DNA of 64,000 bases from Strix aluco. Its lineage: Eukaryota; Chordata; Aves; Strigiformes; Strigidae. The notes under the pieces are model-generated. The model was not told where the DNA came from. It saw only the letters and a list, made by a program, of their open reading frames with translations, and did no database searches. Location: positions 48,847,642 to 48,911,641 of the forward strand of contig NC_133971.1 of the NCBI RefSeq assembly GCF_031877795.1. The letters run 5' to 3'. A program made the position numbers and the translations under genes. Below are positions 36,852 to 48,983 of this stretch, piece by piece (within the stretch, counting starts at the first letter, position 1; the number at the start of each line of letters is the position of its first letter).

Positions 36852-39800
36852 GCCAGGAAGCTGGTGCTATACAGATTACCAAGTGGAAAAGTGCTTTCTG
36901 GATCGTTCTCAATACTCTCTCCACCTGTGTTTCTGATATTGTGTTTTTAATTTATGTGGCTGTTGACTCTTAATGAAGGATTTAATTTTAAATTTTTATG
37001 CCTCATGACCAGTGAGTCCAAATTCTTTTGAAAGAGACTGAAAGAAAGGATGCAAGCTGGAACATGATGGAGTCAGAGTAAACTTCTATGCCTGATTTTT
37101 CTCAGGAAACACCATTAAACTAAATCTTGGAAATTTTGCTTGCATAAAGAATGTTCAAAGTAAGCCTAGAAGAAACCTAAAGAGTGCTGATGGCTCCTTG
37201 AGTTTCTCTGCATTTCATGACAGCTGTTACACTTCTCAAAAAGATGGCTTTCTAAAACTTACTTTAAAGAGAAATTAAAGAGCTGGTAGGCAGATAATGA
37301 GAAAACTGAGGCTCTATCACATTTTACTTCTGATAAGTCTTTATTTCTTGATCTTGTCTGTGGGAGTCAGTCTTTGGTAAGCCAATTTGAATTGTTGTGA
37401 AGATAGCAGTAGATATCTTAGAAGTATAGTAATGCAAGCAGGAGAGCTAAAAAAACAGAATATGACTATGAATTTCATAATTACATCTGAAGAATGGCAG
37501 AGATGATATTTTGTTATTTCTGTGCTCCAGGGTAACTGAGCATGAGACTGAAGGACTACTAGCATTGCAATGGTGAGAAATACTTACATGGTAATGTTAC
37601 ACAGCCATCTTGTTGTGCCTTAAAATCACTCAACCACATTACCTGCAAACTACCTGCTACTGAGAAAATAAGGGCAACTCATAATAATTGAAGCAGTGGT
37701 AAAGATTGAATTGGCTCATGCTGCTCAATCTTAAAAGAAGAGGGAGGACTCCCAAGTAATTCTTTCATTTATTATTTCAGTATTACAGTTCAGTTTCCAT
37801 CTTAGTAGTTTAAAAGCATGTATGAGCTTCAGTTAAAAAAGCAGAATTTATATATTTGGGACATCAGCTACAGAGTTTCTACTTTAAATCTCATTTCTAT
37901 TTATTAGGATCAGAGGATGGGCAAGTTTTCAGCAATCTCAAGTCTACTGTGTAGACTTAGCTTGAGTGAGCTTGAGGCTTGTCTTTAATGTACAGTTCAG
38001 CTGGTGACCAGGCTCTTCTTGCACCATCTGTGCTTAATATGAGCAGAGCTACAGCAAATACCAAACCCTACTCATGACTGCACTGGCCCTGGGTTTGTCA
38101 GATGGGCCTTGGCTGTGTAGAGGATGAGGTAATCCATTATTTCACTTCTGTTCAGTACAAGAGAGAGAGGTTTTCATTTAATAGTGGTGGCTTCTTATTT
38201 TGCATGAAAGATGTGGCAATTGCATCAGGTCGCACATGCTATGTAGCCATAGGGTGTGGGAAAGCGGAAACATAATATACTAAGCAAATTATTTTTAAGA
38301 TGAAAGTAGGTCCTGGCAATTTCAAAGACTGCCCCAAAGGAGCTGTAAGATTTTGTCCAAAGAAATGCAGAAGTACATACAGACAAATTTTAGAGCTAAA
38401 ATACAAAAAGTAAAAAATTACAGCTAGGTAATCTCAAGCCACTGCAATTGGCATTGTATACATTAATTGACTGAGAATAGAAGAATGGCCATACCAGAGC
38501 ATATTAAAGGTCCATTTTCACAGCATACTGTCACCAGCCATGAACAGATGTAGTAATGAGTGTAATATGTATATGTATATCTAAAGAAGAAAAGGTAAGC
38601 ATTTGCTTCTCTCCTTTCTCCAACTGCTTTTAACTCAGGGGACTTTCTGAGTTGGCTGTGACTTTGTACCTTCAGTGGTGCTGCTTCCATATCTGATGGA
38701 TTTTTATTTCACAATTCTTTCCAGTTTCCCTTCAGCCCATGTAAAGTTCTTGTATCCACAGCATTGATTAGCAAGGAGATATGTGGCCCTTGGCATGAGG
38801 AATTACTCCTCATGTTTGTTTTTGACCTGGCTTCTCCAGCGTTCTTTTGCAGTTGGAGTGCAAACCAGAGGTTTATGTAGTGGAGTAATAATGTTCCATA
38901 TTTAATTCTTTCATCCTTTCCTAGTAACTCTTAACATCTGATCTGCATTTTTGAGAACTGCTGGACATTAAACTGCCTTTTTCACAGAACAGTTTATCAT
39001 AAGTTCTTACTCCTGAATGTCATGCTATGTTAACCTCAGACCCTGGGGTTTTTCTGTATGTTGGGTTAGGATTGTTTCTTCGTAAGTGCATCATTTTATG
39101 TTTTATCTATGTTTAACTTAATCCACTCATATTTTTAAGTGTGTTCTATAGCTCTAGTGGTTAAGGTAGAGGATGCAAAATGTAATCCAAAACCCATTTT
39201 TAATTTGTGTTTGTCCTCTAACATAAAAATAGCAAAAATAGCATTTGTTCTCAAATTTTGTAAAATGTATGGACTTGTCCCTGTAAACTTCCAACACAGC
39301 TTTGTAAAACACCCAAATGTTGTTTTAATGCATGTGTGTAATGGAGTTGTGTTAGTATAAAACATGTATTAAAACATTACTATAAAACATATGGTAACTG
39401 TGGCTTTTCTCCAAACTTCTCAGGTGGGTTTTGACCTTGAACCCTTGGTGTTTTGAGAAATTGAATTTACTGGAAGCTGCCGTTTCTGTTTGGGCAGGCT
39501 TGTTTCTTTGAAAATAGAGTCTGGGGCCTGACCTTGGCAGTATGTGTTGGAACATGAAAATGTTGCCACATGTGTTAGCAGTTTAAAAACATCAGCTTCC
39601 TCTTTATTTTGTTTCTAGAGCATTTCTTTGTCACTCTTAACCTCTGTATCTCTCCCTAGAAACATCTACAAATGCTGAGCATAACACTGTAACATTGTTA
39701 TTCTTTGCTTACTCTGGGTTTAAATCCTTGATTTGCCTACCTTTAGTCTGAATGTGGGTATGAGAGTACACTCATTTGCATTCCCAGAGTGGTGCCTGTT

Positions 39801-42800
39801 TTCAGGAGCCCTTCGGACATTTTGTAACAAGGTAAAAGTCCTGAAGCAAGTGAGGGCATTTATATCTGTAGGAAAATCATAGAGATTTAAAAAAAGTTTC
39901 AGTATTAGCTCACTATTTTTCAGGCTGCTGCATATTCACTTCTAGAGTATCTCTGCCCAGAAACTAGTAATCACACTAAACCTGACACCACGGTATAGCA
40001 CAGTCCACTGTCAAGATTCAGTTCTGCTGGGGAAAATAGACAAAACGTTATTCTGAATCTGAACATCGTTGATTTAGATGTGGATAAAGGAAAGAAAGCT
40101 ATGAGAAGTCTGTGCATATATATGCATGGGTGTCTTTGCATATGGAGCATTTTTGCAAGACATAGAATGATTTTTTTTTTTTTTTTTCTGTCCCACCAAA
40201 TATGACAAGTTACTTTGTCATAAGTTTTTAAACTAGAAATGCTGTATTGAAAAACCAGTAAGAACCCACTGGATAGCTTTGAGCTGTAGTGAAACTGCAT
40301 ACAGGTGAATAGGACTAAAAATTATCCTTGTCAAATCTTAATCCCCACCCACAAACCTTTTGCTTAGTATTCTGAATACTACTGTTCCTGCCTGGAGCAG
40401 ATTGCTACTTTCATTTCCAGAAATGGGAGCAAACTGATGTTCATCATTAAATAAGTTCTCTGCTGCTGCTTCTACTCTTCTGTAACAACACCATATGTAG
40501 GGCAAGACTGTAGCAGCATCCTTAAACAAAAGAAAAAGACAAAAAGCCTTTTCTGCGTAGATGGCCTTTCTCAGAGCAAAGGTGGCTTTTGTGGTGGTGG
40601 AACAGGACTTTGCGTGTTCTGAAGTGCTTCCTATCTGATATAGGCTGGTAATGTCAGTTTCATGTAGGAATAACTTTGGTGTGTGTTTTTTTTTTTTTTT
40701 TTTTTTTTTTTTTGTCTTGGCACAATAACTTAGGTATCAAAGTATTAAGTACAGAAGTAAGTCTTGTGCCCCCAGGATGGGGTTATAAAAGTACGTATTC
40801 AACATAATTAAGTACCTAATTGGGTGTTTAAAGTTAAGTAATGTATATACATATGAAATTAATTAAATTATATTGGAAGGTATTTTTTCATGATTTGTGC
40901 TCTGCTCCCTGCAAATCAAACTATAGGTAGTGTTTATTCTGTAACTATTTGAAAATGCTTGCTTTCTGGGTAATTTCCTTTTTTGGTTTGGGTTTGGTGG
41001 TTTTTTGGTGAGGTTAACAAAGCTTAAAAAACTACACATGAAAAAATCCAAGCCAATGTGTAAAATACAAAAAGCAGATGCAAAAGGGAGACTTGAAAAT
41101 AAGTAAGTTATATCTAGCCAACTTTGTTATAGTTAAATACGCTGAGGTCAGAAATCACCGGAAACTGTTTCCATCTGCCTATAAAAGCTAGTGAACAATG
41201 CAACTCTTTGGATTGAGGTCACCAGCTAACTGTTTTGGAACAGCTTTATGTGGTAGCTTTTCATGCCTTAATCTCTTCTCAATAGAAAATACCATTATGA
41301 GGAGAACTTTAAGAAATTCTCTTGTTAATGAAAACAGCCATTTAATAACAGAGAGAAAGAGGCATCACACTTATTACAAAATTCAGTTTCCACTAAATCT
41401 GATAATCAAAAAGAGGATGAACTTCTACTTAACTATTAGGGCAGAGGCAAGAGCCAGCCTCCAGGGGTATTTGCTGCTTCCAGGTTGTTAGTAAAACTGT
41501 TTTCAGAAATGTCTTTTTCAATTGGTTACATGTGAGAAAATTTTGGGAAAAAGGCAGTGGTACAGTGCTGGAGAACTTCTGAAATTATACCCACCAGACC
41601 TGGAAGCGAGATTGATTTCAGTTCATTCATGGTGAAGGTCCCTGGAATAGCTCACTGAATAGTGAAATTAATGAGTACTTAATTTAGGCTCAAAGCCTGT
41701 CCATTAATACAACAGAACATGCCAAATGTGTGCAGGATTAGCAACAGGAAAATGCCAATGCTAGAAGTGCAAAGGAAAGACAGACAGCAGACCCCTGGAA
41801 CAGTATACCAGAAAAGCATATGAGAATACTTTCCATTTTGTTGTTAGGCTGATTTCTTGGCCCTGGGCCTTTTAGTCTAATTATTTAAAAATACTTTTCT
41901 CAGTACTTTTTTTTTGATCCCTTGCATCAACACTTCCCCCACTGCTTTGGATTTAAACTGTTGCTGAGTGACCTTTAACTGCACACCCTATGGAGAAGTG
42001 AATAGTCTCTGTGTCTCAGTAGTTGGGGCTAGAAGTATGGAAATTAAATTAACACAACCTGTCAACTGTTAAAGAGGAGTTTATCTATTGTTACTGCCTT
42101 TTTATAATGCTGCGACTTACTGGTAAGTAATAATGTTTGACTAGGGAACAGTTGTACTGTTTACTGTTAAATTACTTAGTACACTTGACTGGGTGCATGC
42201 TCTTGTGGACAAACAAGTGCAGTGTCTGTCAGGCTCACCACAAACTTGATCTGGACCTGTCTTCAGAATTCACTTCTGTAAATTGCATTTATTGCAGTGA
42301 TTCCTTACTGTCTCTCATGTGTGACCAAGATATAAACTGTACCAGTAAAGATTACAAGGAGGATGCAGATGAAGTTGTGCTCCAGGTCCCTCACATTCAG
42401 TTGAAAATCCTGACTTTATGTTTCTTAAGCTCAGAGACCTTTGTTTGCATGGACGGTATGATTTTAAGTGGTCATACTAGTAACAGTTTCACTGTTAAGG
42501 AAATCCTTAATTTTTCTGAGTTATTGAATAACATATGCAAGTATCTATAGTGACTTCTGTGCATGCTCATGAGTGTGTGTATATGTGTTCTTGGTGTAAC
42601 AACTTCAGTTACTCTATGAATAACTTCAAACTTAATTCTTTCATTTCATTTGATAAAGTTCTTCTGCTAGTCATTTTAGCAGCTACATGCAGTACACCAA
42701 AGAATTTTAAATAATTTTTATTTTCTTTTTTCAGACTTAAATTAGAAGCTCCTTACAAGGATATTTTTCATACTACATGCCTACTACATATTTCAGCATA

Positions 42801-43276
42801 GATGGAATTATAAAAAATGAACCCATTCATAAATACAGTATGTCTGGGTTTTCATGTGTGTACGCATCTAAAATTTTCTGTTGTAATTAGTCTAGTATTT
42901 TTATTATCAATGATAAATATTATATATTCTATTATAATATTTTTATCAAATTGTTGAAATGCTAACTTGGTATGAAAAACAGTAACAGACTTCTCTGATT
43001 GGGGTATGGAACTAGTAATTGGGGTATGGATACTTGTAAGTTGCTTCTCTTGGAGGTTATGAAAGGATTTTCAGAGTGCTTGCTTCTTTATTTTTAAAAA
43101 CAGAAGGAGTTTCAAACAGAAAATTACATCAGGTTTAATACACTGTGTCATATGGGAAAGTTCTTAGTGTGCCTCTTGGGATGTGGAATGTGTTTTTGCA
43201 ATGTATTTATGCTATCTTTCATAAATTGCTGGTTACTTACAAAAGTAATGTTCTCTCACTCTGTTCTGTCATGTAG
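36852..43276. other. Intron 1, 3' part, no recognised elements
   Basis: AT-rich with T17 (40171-40187) and T28 (40686-40713) runs and short duplications such as TTGGGGTATGGA near 43000-43030. A 137-codon open frame at 42137-42550 has no supporting features. Confidence 0.45.
40686..40713. repeat. T28 homopolymer
   Basis: Uninterrupted run of 28 T after a short GT repeat. Confidence 0.9.
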
Positions 43277-43367
43277 CCGTCCTCAGAAGGTGTGTTTATG
43301 TCCGTTCCTGCCAATACATCCACTAAAGGTCTCCACCTGCTTGTATATAATTCAGCATCCAGCAGAG
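43277..43367 (+). CDS. DTWD2 exon 2 (zinc-type Cys motif)
   Basis: 91 nt: one base completing the split Ser55 codon and 30 codons, residues 56-85. It begins [12 protein letters not shown], which with exon 1 completes C51-x2-C54-x6-C61-x-C63, the metal-binding start of DTW proteins, and continues to [13 protein letters not shown], the first strand of the fold. The acceptor is TGTCATGTAG|C after a C/T-rich stretch; the donor is GAG|GTGAGT at 43368. The reading frame is fixed by exons 1 and 3. The motif distinguishes this gene from DTWD1, whose Cys motif is different. Confidence 0.93.
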
Positions 43368-46094
43368 GTGAGTAAGGCTGTGGTAGTTGTTGAAGTTTGG
43401 CTAGAATCTTAATGCAGCAAATGGTAGGCAACAGGAAACAGGTATGTTATTAACATCATGTAATGATTTTTTCCTTTTAAACTTGATGATTGAAATGCCA
43501 GTTCATCTGAGTTACTGTATCTTTTATTCAGTTCTTCTGAATTATTGTATCTTCTGAAATCACACCTTATTTCTGCACCTTCCATGCATGCAAGACATCT
43601 TTTCTTATCTGCATAGTCCTGCTAGAATCTGAAGTCTACTTCCTTGGTACAAATTGGAAGAATTAATCTTGACATGGTGTCTCACAGAGTTTTTCTGACT
43701 TGATTCAGGGAGGAATGTGTTGTGATTATAGCAGTGGTCTTTTATTGATGTTAGTGTTCTGTTAAAAATATGAATTAAGTAATTCATCTTAGGGATGACC
43801 TTAGCTGTTTAGCCACTGAAAAACTATGGCTTCAGAACAGTATGTTTTGGTTTACCTAGTAGGAGAATTTATGTTGGTGTTTTCTTGTCTGTTAACAATG
43901 GAGTATGGTGGTAGGTCATAAGAGTTTTAGCGGTTGGACTGCACTTATACAGATCTGGATAGATTGTGGGTCTACAAATTAGACTGCAGTTTAGAAACCT
44001 GTACTCTTCTGGTTCAGCTGTTTACTTAGCATTGTACAGTAGCTCAGTCAGCACACAGAGACTCTACTTGAAGAAACTTAAGCAGAATGTAAAAGCGTAA
44101 GTTAGAAGAAAGTGTTCTCTCACAGAGAAACAAACCAGAATCCATGATATATTTGGTCCCTAAATGGGAAAGCTGTTATTTTTAAGTGGCTACTTATAAT
44201 AAGAATACTGTTTTATGTTACTTCTTATTTCAAACGTACTTAAGTATATACTTGCTGGAAAAATGAGGTTTAAAAATGTACCAGAGAACTTTGAACTGGC
44301 ATTTGAATTGTGTTGAATTTCTTACTTATGGTGAAAGGTATTAGAAGAAGTTTGCAGATTCTTTTTAGATTCCATACACTGTTCCTGTGTGCTTTTGAAA
44401 GGCTATCTACACTTTTTATTGATCAACAATCACAACAGCTGGCTGTTACAATGGGATGAAACTTTTCCATTAGTATATGTTACATAATGATAATTAACAC
44501 AATAAACTAGTGTTGGAAGACCACTGTATTTGAAGACAATCCATCTGAGAAGAAGAACTTAACTATCTGACTGTAAGAGGGCACTTGGTTTATCAAAGAT
44601 AAATCCAAACAAATGGTGTGAAGCTAAGAATATCTTACAATGATCTTAGAAAGTATTTGTCTTAGGTGATCACAGGTGATGCTTTTGACTCCAGAACAGC
44701 AGAGGCATACCTGACAAAAGATAGGTTCCCTTTGCTGTAGCTGCTTATACTCAGAATCGGTCTTGAAGGTAGATAAGTCTTCAGGACTGTATCTGATCCT
44801 TCAGTCTGCCATTTCATTACAGATACACTCTATAAGAGTCTGTTTCAAAAGTGTCTCATGAAACTAACCAGATAGTGAATGTCTTTGCCCTACTGTACAT
44901 CGGTGCTGACTTACCCTCCACGTGCTTCATAATTTATTGGCTTTGGAAGTCTGCAGTGCAGTGAAGTAAGCCATCAACTATAGTAAAATGATGCTATTGA
45001 GATTTATATTCTGGCGAGATAGTAATGTAGGAAGTCAGGAGCAACATTTCCTCTGCTCTGATTAACGTGACTGTGCCTCCAGATTCTTACTTACCCAGAG
45101 GCCATGCTGCCAGATAGACCTGTGCAGGTATCAGGTACTGTGAAAGACAGATTGTAGAGAGAAAGACAGAAAGACTTACTGCAGAGCAGTGGATCCCAGG
45201 TGAGGAATCCTACCATCCAGCTTCCATTTTGCATAATTCGTCCATGAATTAATTATTTTTTATTTGTGAAGGAATTCAAAGAGAATTCAGCATTCCATGT
45301 CAAGGGGTAAATACTTGTTTTCTGAATAGCGTTAGTGTACATTATTCATAATGGGAGTAATTTAAAGCTAAGTATATAGAAACCCAGTATCTCAAACTCA
45401 GCATCAGCACTAGTGGAAAGGTGAAGGAGTTATTTGCCTAGCCTAATTTCTTTTTCTTCTTCTGCATATACATATATATATATAAAAGTAAGTACAATAA
45501 TTTTGTAATTTTTCCTTTCTCATGCCTACTGTTATGAACCTTATGTCAAGTCAGTGCCATAGCTAGATGTACAAACTCGTGTATGCATTTTCTGACCTTA
45601 GCCTTTTATCATCCTTGGAGTCATCTCCAGCAGAGTGTAGAACATTACGTACTTTTCAAAACCTGAGTGATAGCTGTAACTCAGGACAGAACCTTTAAAG
45701 CACAACAGAGGGTCTGTTTAGGTTGTTCTGCTTCCCTGCCTTCTTTCTTTCTATGAGTGTAAGAATTCTCAATGTTAAGCATCTGCAAAGAAAACTTAGG
45801 TTGCGTGTATTTAGTGAATTTACATATTGATCTAATTCCAGTAACTAGCTTTGACTTGCTTATTATAATATTTCTTCTGTATTCTTTATTGAACAGTAAG
45901 AATCAAATATAAGGGGAGAATTTTTGCTAACTGTCCTAAAAATTCATAAACAAAAATGAAGGAAATTTATATCTGCTGGCTTTAATAAATGTTTTTGTTA
46001 GTTAGAACTGTTCTGTTCAATGAAGATTAATGCTGTGCTAACCAAAAGTACCACTAATTCCCAGAAAAGAAAAAATACAAATGTGAAAGTAAGT

Positions 46095-46692
46095 TGTACT
46101 GGGTCTGGCTGGAATGGAGATAACTTCCCCATAGCAGCCCCTATAGTGCTGTGCTTTGTATTTGTGGCTAGAACAATGTTAATAACACACCAGTGTTTGG
46201 GCTGCTGCTGGTGCTCACACAGCATCAGGGTTGTCCCTCCAAACCCCCCTCCAAAGGCCAGTAGTCTGGGGGTAGGCAAGAGATTGGGAAGGGACATAGA
46301 ACAGCTAACCCAATCTGACCAAAGGGATGTTCCATACCATATGACACAATCAAAGCTGGGGGGCAGTGCAGAGCATTTGTTATTAAGGTGCTTGTCTTCT
46401 GGAGCAACTGCTACATGTGCTGAGGCCCTGCTTCCCAGGAAGTGGCTGGGTTTCACCTGCTGATGAGAAGTATAGAATAAAATCTTTTTGTTTTCCTCTG
46501 CTTCTGCACATGACCTTTGCTTTTCTTTATTAATGCTTCTGCACATGGCTTTTTCTTTTCTTTATTAAACTGCCTTTACCTTGACCCATGAGTTCATTTT
46601 CATCTTATTTTCTTCCCCCTGTCCTGATGAGGAGGGGAATGATAGAGCGGCTTGGTGGGCACCTGGAGGCCAACCAAGGTCAACCCACCACA
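46095..46692 (+). mobile_element. Solo ERVL-type LTR (598 bp)
   Basis: Starts TGTACTGGGTCTGGCTGG and ends GGTCAACCCACCACA, the ends of an LTR type widespread in bird genomes. TAAGT (46090-46094) and TGAGT (46693-46697) are a 5-bp target duplication with one difference, the length usual for ERVL. Poly(A)-type signals ATTAA lie at 46529-46533 and 46564-46568 inside a 35-bp tandem duplication, and AATAAA near 46477. No internal viral sequence adjoins, so it is a solo LTR. Confidence 0.88.
46499..46568 (+). repeat. 35-bp tandem duplication in the LTR
   Basis: Units 46499-46533 and 46534-46568 both begin TGCTTCTGCACATG and end TTTCTTTATTAA, with a few differences between. The duplication doubles the poly(A)-signal segment of the LTR. 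Confidence 0.85.
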
Positions 46693-47437
46693 TGAGTCTT
46701 CCATTCCTGTTTCTGTTTATGTAATTCAGTGGTCAAATAATGAATAAACAAAGAGTTGCAAGGCACTACTAGAACACTGAGAAGAACAAAGGAGAGAGTA
46801 ACTGCTCACTTTCAAACCAGTAAATAGAAAATAGCAGCTATGAGAACAAATAGGTTATATATATAGTCTTGTCAAATACAAATGGTTTTTAATGAAGAAA
46901 ATTATAAACAAATGAAACCTTTTTAATGTTAGTTTGTCTTAGCTGTTCTTAAGCTTCTGTTCTCAAAACAATTCCTTTCAGCTTTGTATTTTATATTTCA
47001 TCTTCCTGTAAACATGGATTGGGTTTTAGATTGGAAAATTCCATTTTCCCTGTTGGTAAGAGAATGTATTTATTTGATATGAGAGGTAATTCTGAAGTAA
47101 TGATATGACATTGGAGAGAACAGTAGAATGACTTTCCCTTGACTGATGATAGCTCTTTTGGTTTTGCTTATCAGAGACAAATAATTGATTTTCTTCCAGT
47201 TCCTTTATTGCCAATTCTTACATTCTTATGAAGAAGGGAGTCTTGTGATTAGTGAATTGGAATGTTGTTTAATTATGATGAAATAAAGACAATTAATACT
47301 GTACCACCACTGATGGCTTATTCCACTTGGCTGAGATAGAAGAAATCAATGGTAGTTTGAAGGATATTTCTCCCTCCCCTCGCTAGCACTTCACTCCCCA
47401 GGTACTTTGATCTTCATTTATTCCTAGGAAGGATAAA

Positions 47438-47459
47438 TGCTGCTGCTGCTGCTGCTGCT
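47438..47459. repeat. (TGC)7 microsatellite
   Basis: Seven TGC units in intron 2. Confidence 0.95.
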
Positions 47460-47632
47460 ACCATGCAGAGTGGTGGTGGATGTAGCAGGACAACTTATTC
47501 CTTCAACTCTCTGATGTTTTATTTATAGATGTTCAGTAGATATGGCTCAGAAAAAGTAAAATTAATAAAGGTTTTAGGCAACAGTGATAGAAGTCTTTAC
47601 TGAACTAATTTAACAGCAGTTTGGTAGCAAGA

Positions 47633-48035
47633 CAATGTGAGAGCCACAGCCAGCTGCACATTGATACTTGTGGAAGGTAACAGCCACCCAGAGAGAACTG
47701 AGAGAGCTAATCAAGGCCTTACATGTTCACAAATACTGAATTGTTGATACATGGCTCATAAATCAAAAGATGGACCAAAACCCCCCTGGATTTCATTAAT
47801 TAATCCTGTGGTTTAAGGACTGCTCTTCAGATTTTCATTGTCTGAATCATGTGACATTCAGTTTGAGAGCATTACAAGAACTAGTTTCTTGCTGGGTTTA
47901 GGGCTTTCGTAATCCTCACCTGACCTCTAGTGTCTTGCGTCCTGCTATATAACCTTCCTTTGTTCCTCTTGCGATAAATAAATAAACTGAAACCTTTATT
48001 CAGTTTTTGGTGTTGGCTTGCTGTCTTCATTCAAC
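47633..48035 (+). mobile_element. LTR-like element (about 400 bp)
   Basis: TATATAA at 47946-47952 is followed 25-30 bp later by two overlapping AATAAA signals (47977-47986) and a T/G-rich end, the order seen in LTRs. The 6-mer GCAAGA occurs exactly at 47627-47632 and 48036-48041 and may be the target duplication. The ends inside it (CAATGTG...TTCAAC) are not clean TG...CA, so limits and class remain uncertain. Confidence 0.45.
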
Positions 48036-48888
48036 GCAAGATAAACCTATGCTCCCTCTTCGCTGATGGGAAAACATAAATTGACGTGCTAACTATTCAA
48101 GCTCAGTTTGCAATACTTCTGGTCTAGACAAAAACTAGTATGCTACCAACTGTGTTAAAAAAAGACAGAAACAAGTTGCTTTGTTTGAGAAGTAGGTGGT
48201 TTGCTTCAATGAGCAGTACTTCCCTCTTCCTCCATTTTCTGAAGCCCTGCTCCAACACAGTTCTCTTTAATGCTCTTTGAGATCTGAAGAGCCTGTGCTC
48301 CCCACTGAGGCATGGCAGCCACCTTCCTCATATGTGGCACAAAGATGTAGGCAGGTGCTTGGTCAACACAGCCTAAATGGCACAAGAAGGAGTACTCATG
48401 GCAGTGTTGGTGCTGTTGTCCTGGTTACTGTGAAGTGACAGCAGCATGGAGATGTTTGTATTTCACACTGTCTATTCTGATGCACCAAGTGCTTTTATTT
48501 TTAGCACTTGTTTGTAGAAATAAAGCCTTCCCCTCATTTTTCAATGTAGAGACTTTAGCTCATCAGCCTATTACACCAATGCTAATGCTGGTTGTTGCCT
48601 ACTGTTTATCATTCTGTGAAGTTCTGTTGTTTTGATTCTGATAGCCTAGTTCAGATTTATGCTGATGATCATAGGTTAGTTAAGACTAAATTTAATACTG
48701 TCAATCAAAACAGTATGATTTGAATGCATCAAAATTGGGTAATTTTTCTTGTAGATCTTTTTTTTCCTGTTATCTGGTAAGATTTTTTCTGTGCCTTTAG
48801 TCAATGCAACTTGAAAGTAAATGGAAACATTAACAGTTCATAGAAGCCCTCCTTGATTTTATTCAAAAGTAACTTTTCTTTTTTACAG

Positions 48889-48983
48889 GAAAGTCGAGTG
48901 TTAAGGACAGTACCTTTGCTAGCAGCTTGTCTTCCTTCAGACAAGTGTAAAATTTTGGTTGGTCGACGTTTTAGTGAAGACAG
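48889..48983 (+). CDS. DTWD2 exon 3 (DTW domain)
   Basis: 95 nt encode residues 86-116 plus two bases of an Arg codon: [16 protein letters not shown] followed by [15 protein letters not shown]. This is a highly conserved part of the DTW/TDD fold, which forms the SAM-binding side of the enzyme. The acceptor is TTTTCTTTTTTACAG|G, strong; the donor is CAG|GTGAGT at 48984. The next exon must begin with one base completing Arg117, then an acidic/Pro/Glu block. Nothing of that kind, nor the later LYPG or DGTW motifs, was found up to 64000. The part present is about 40% of the roughly 290-residue protein. Confidence 0.93.

Larger units (their letters stand above)
8789..43276 (+). other. DTWD2 intron 1 (34.5 kb)
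   Basis: It runs from the GTGAGG donor after exon 1 to the TGTCATGTAG acceptor before exon 2, with a C/T-rich stretch upstream of that acceptor. The intron splits an AGC Ser codon after its second base. It carries most of the window's CR1 and LTR insertions. CR1 copies here are mainly antisense to the gene. Confidence 0.85.
43368..48888 (+). other. DTWD2 intron 2 (5.5 kb)
   Basis: GTGAGT donor to TTTTTTACAG acceptor, phase 0. It contains an ERVL-type solo LTR, a second LTR-like element and small simple repeats. The stretches 43368-46094 and 48042-48888 hold nothing else I can support. Confidence 0.85.

Noticed and set aside
42137-42550. 137-codon open frame 0.7 kb before DTWD2 exon 2
   Set aside because: It opens with a TTG, has no recognised domain and no convincing splice sites. 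A frame of this length is expected by chance in 64 kb read six ways.
46020-46463. 147- and 182-codon frames over the ERVL-type LTR
   Set aside because: Both overlap the non-coding solo LTR, on opposite strands.
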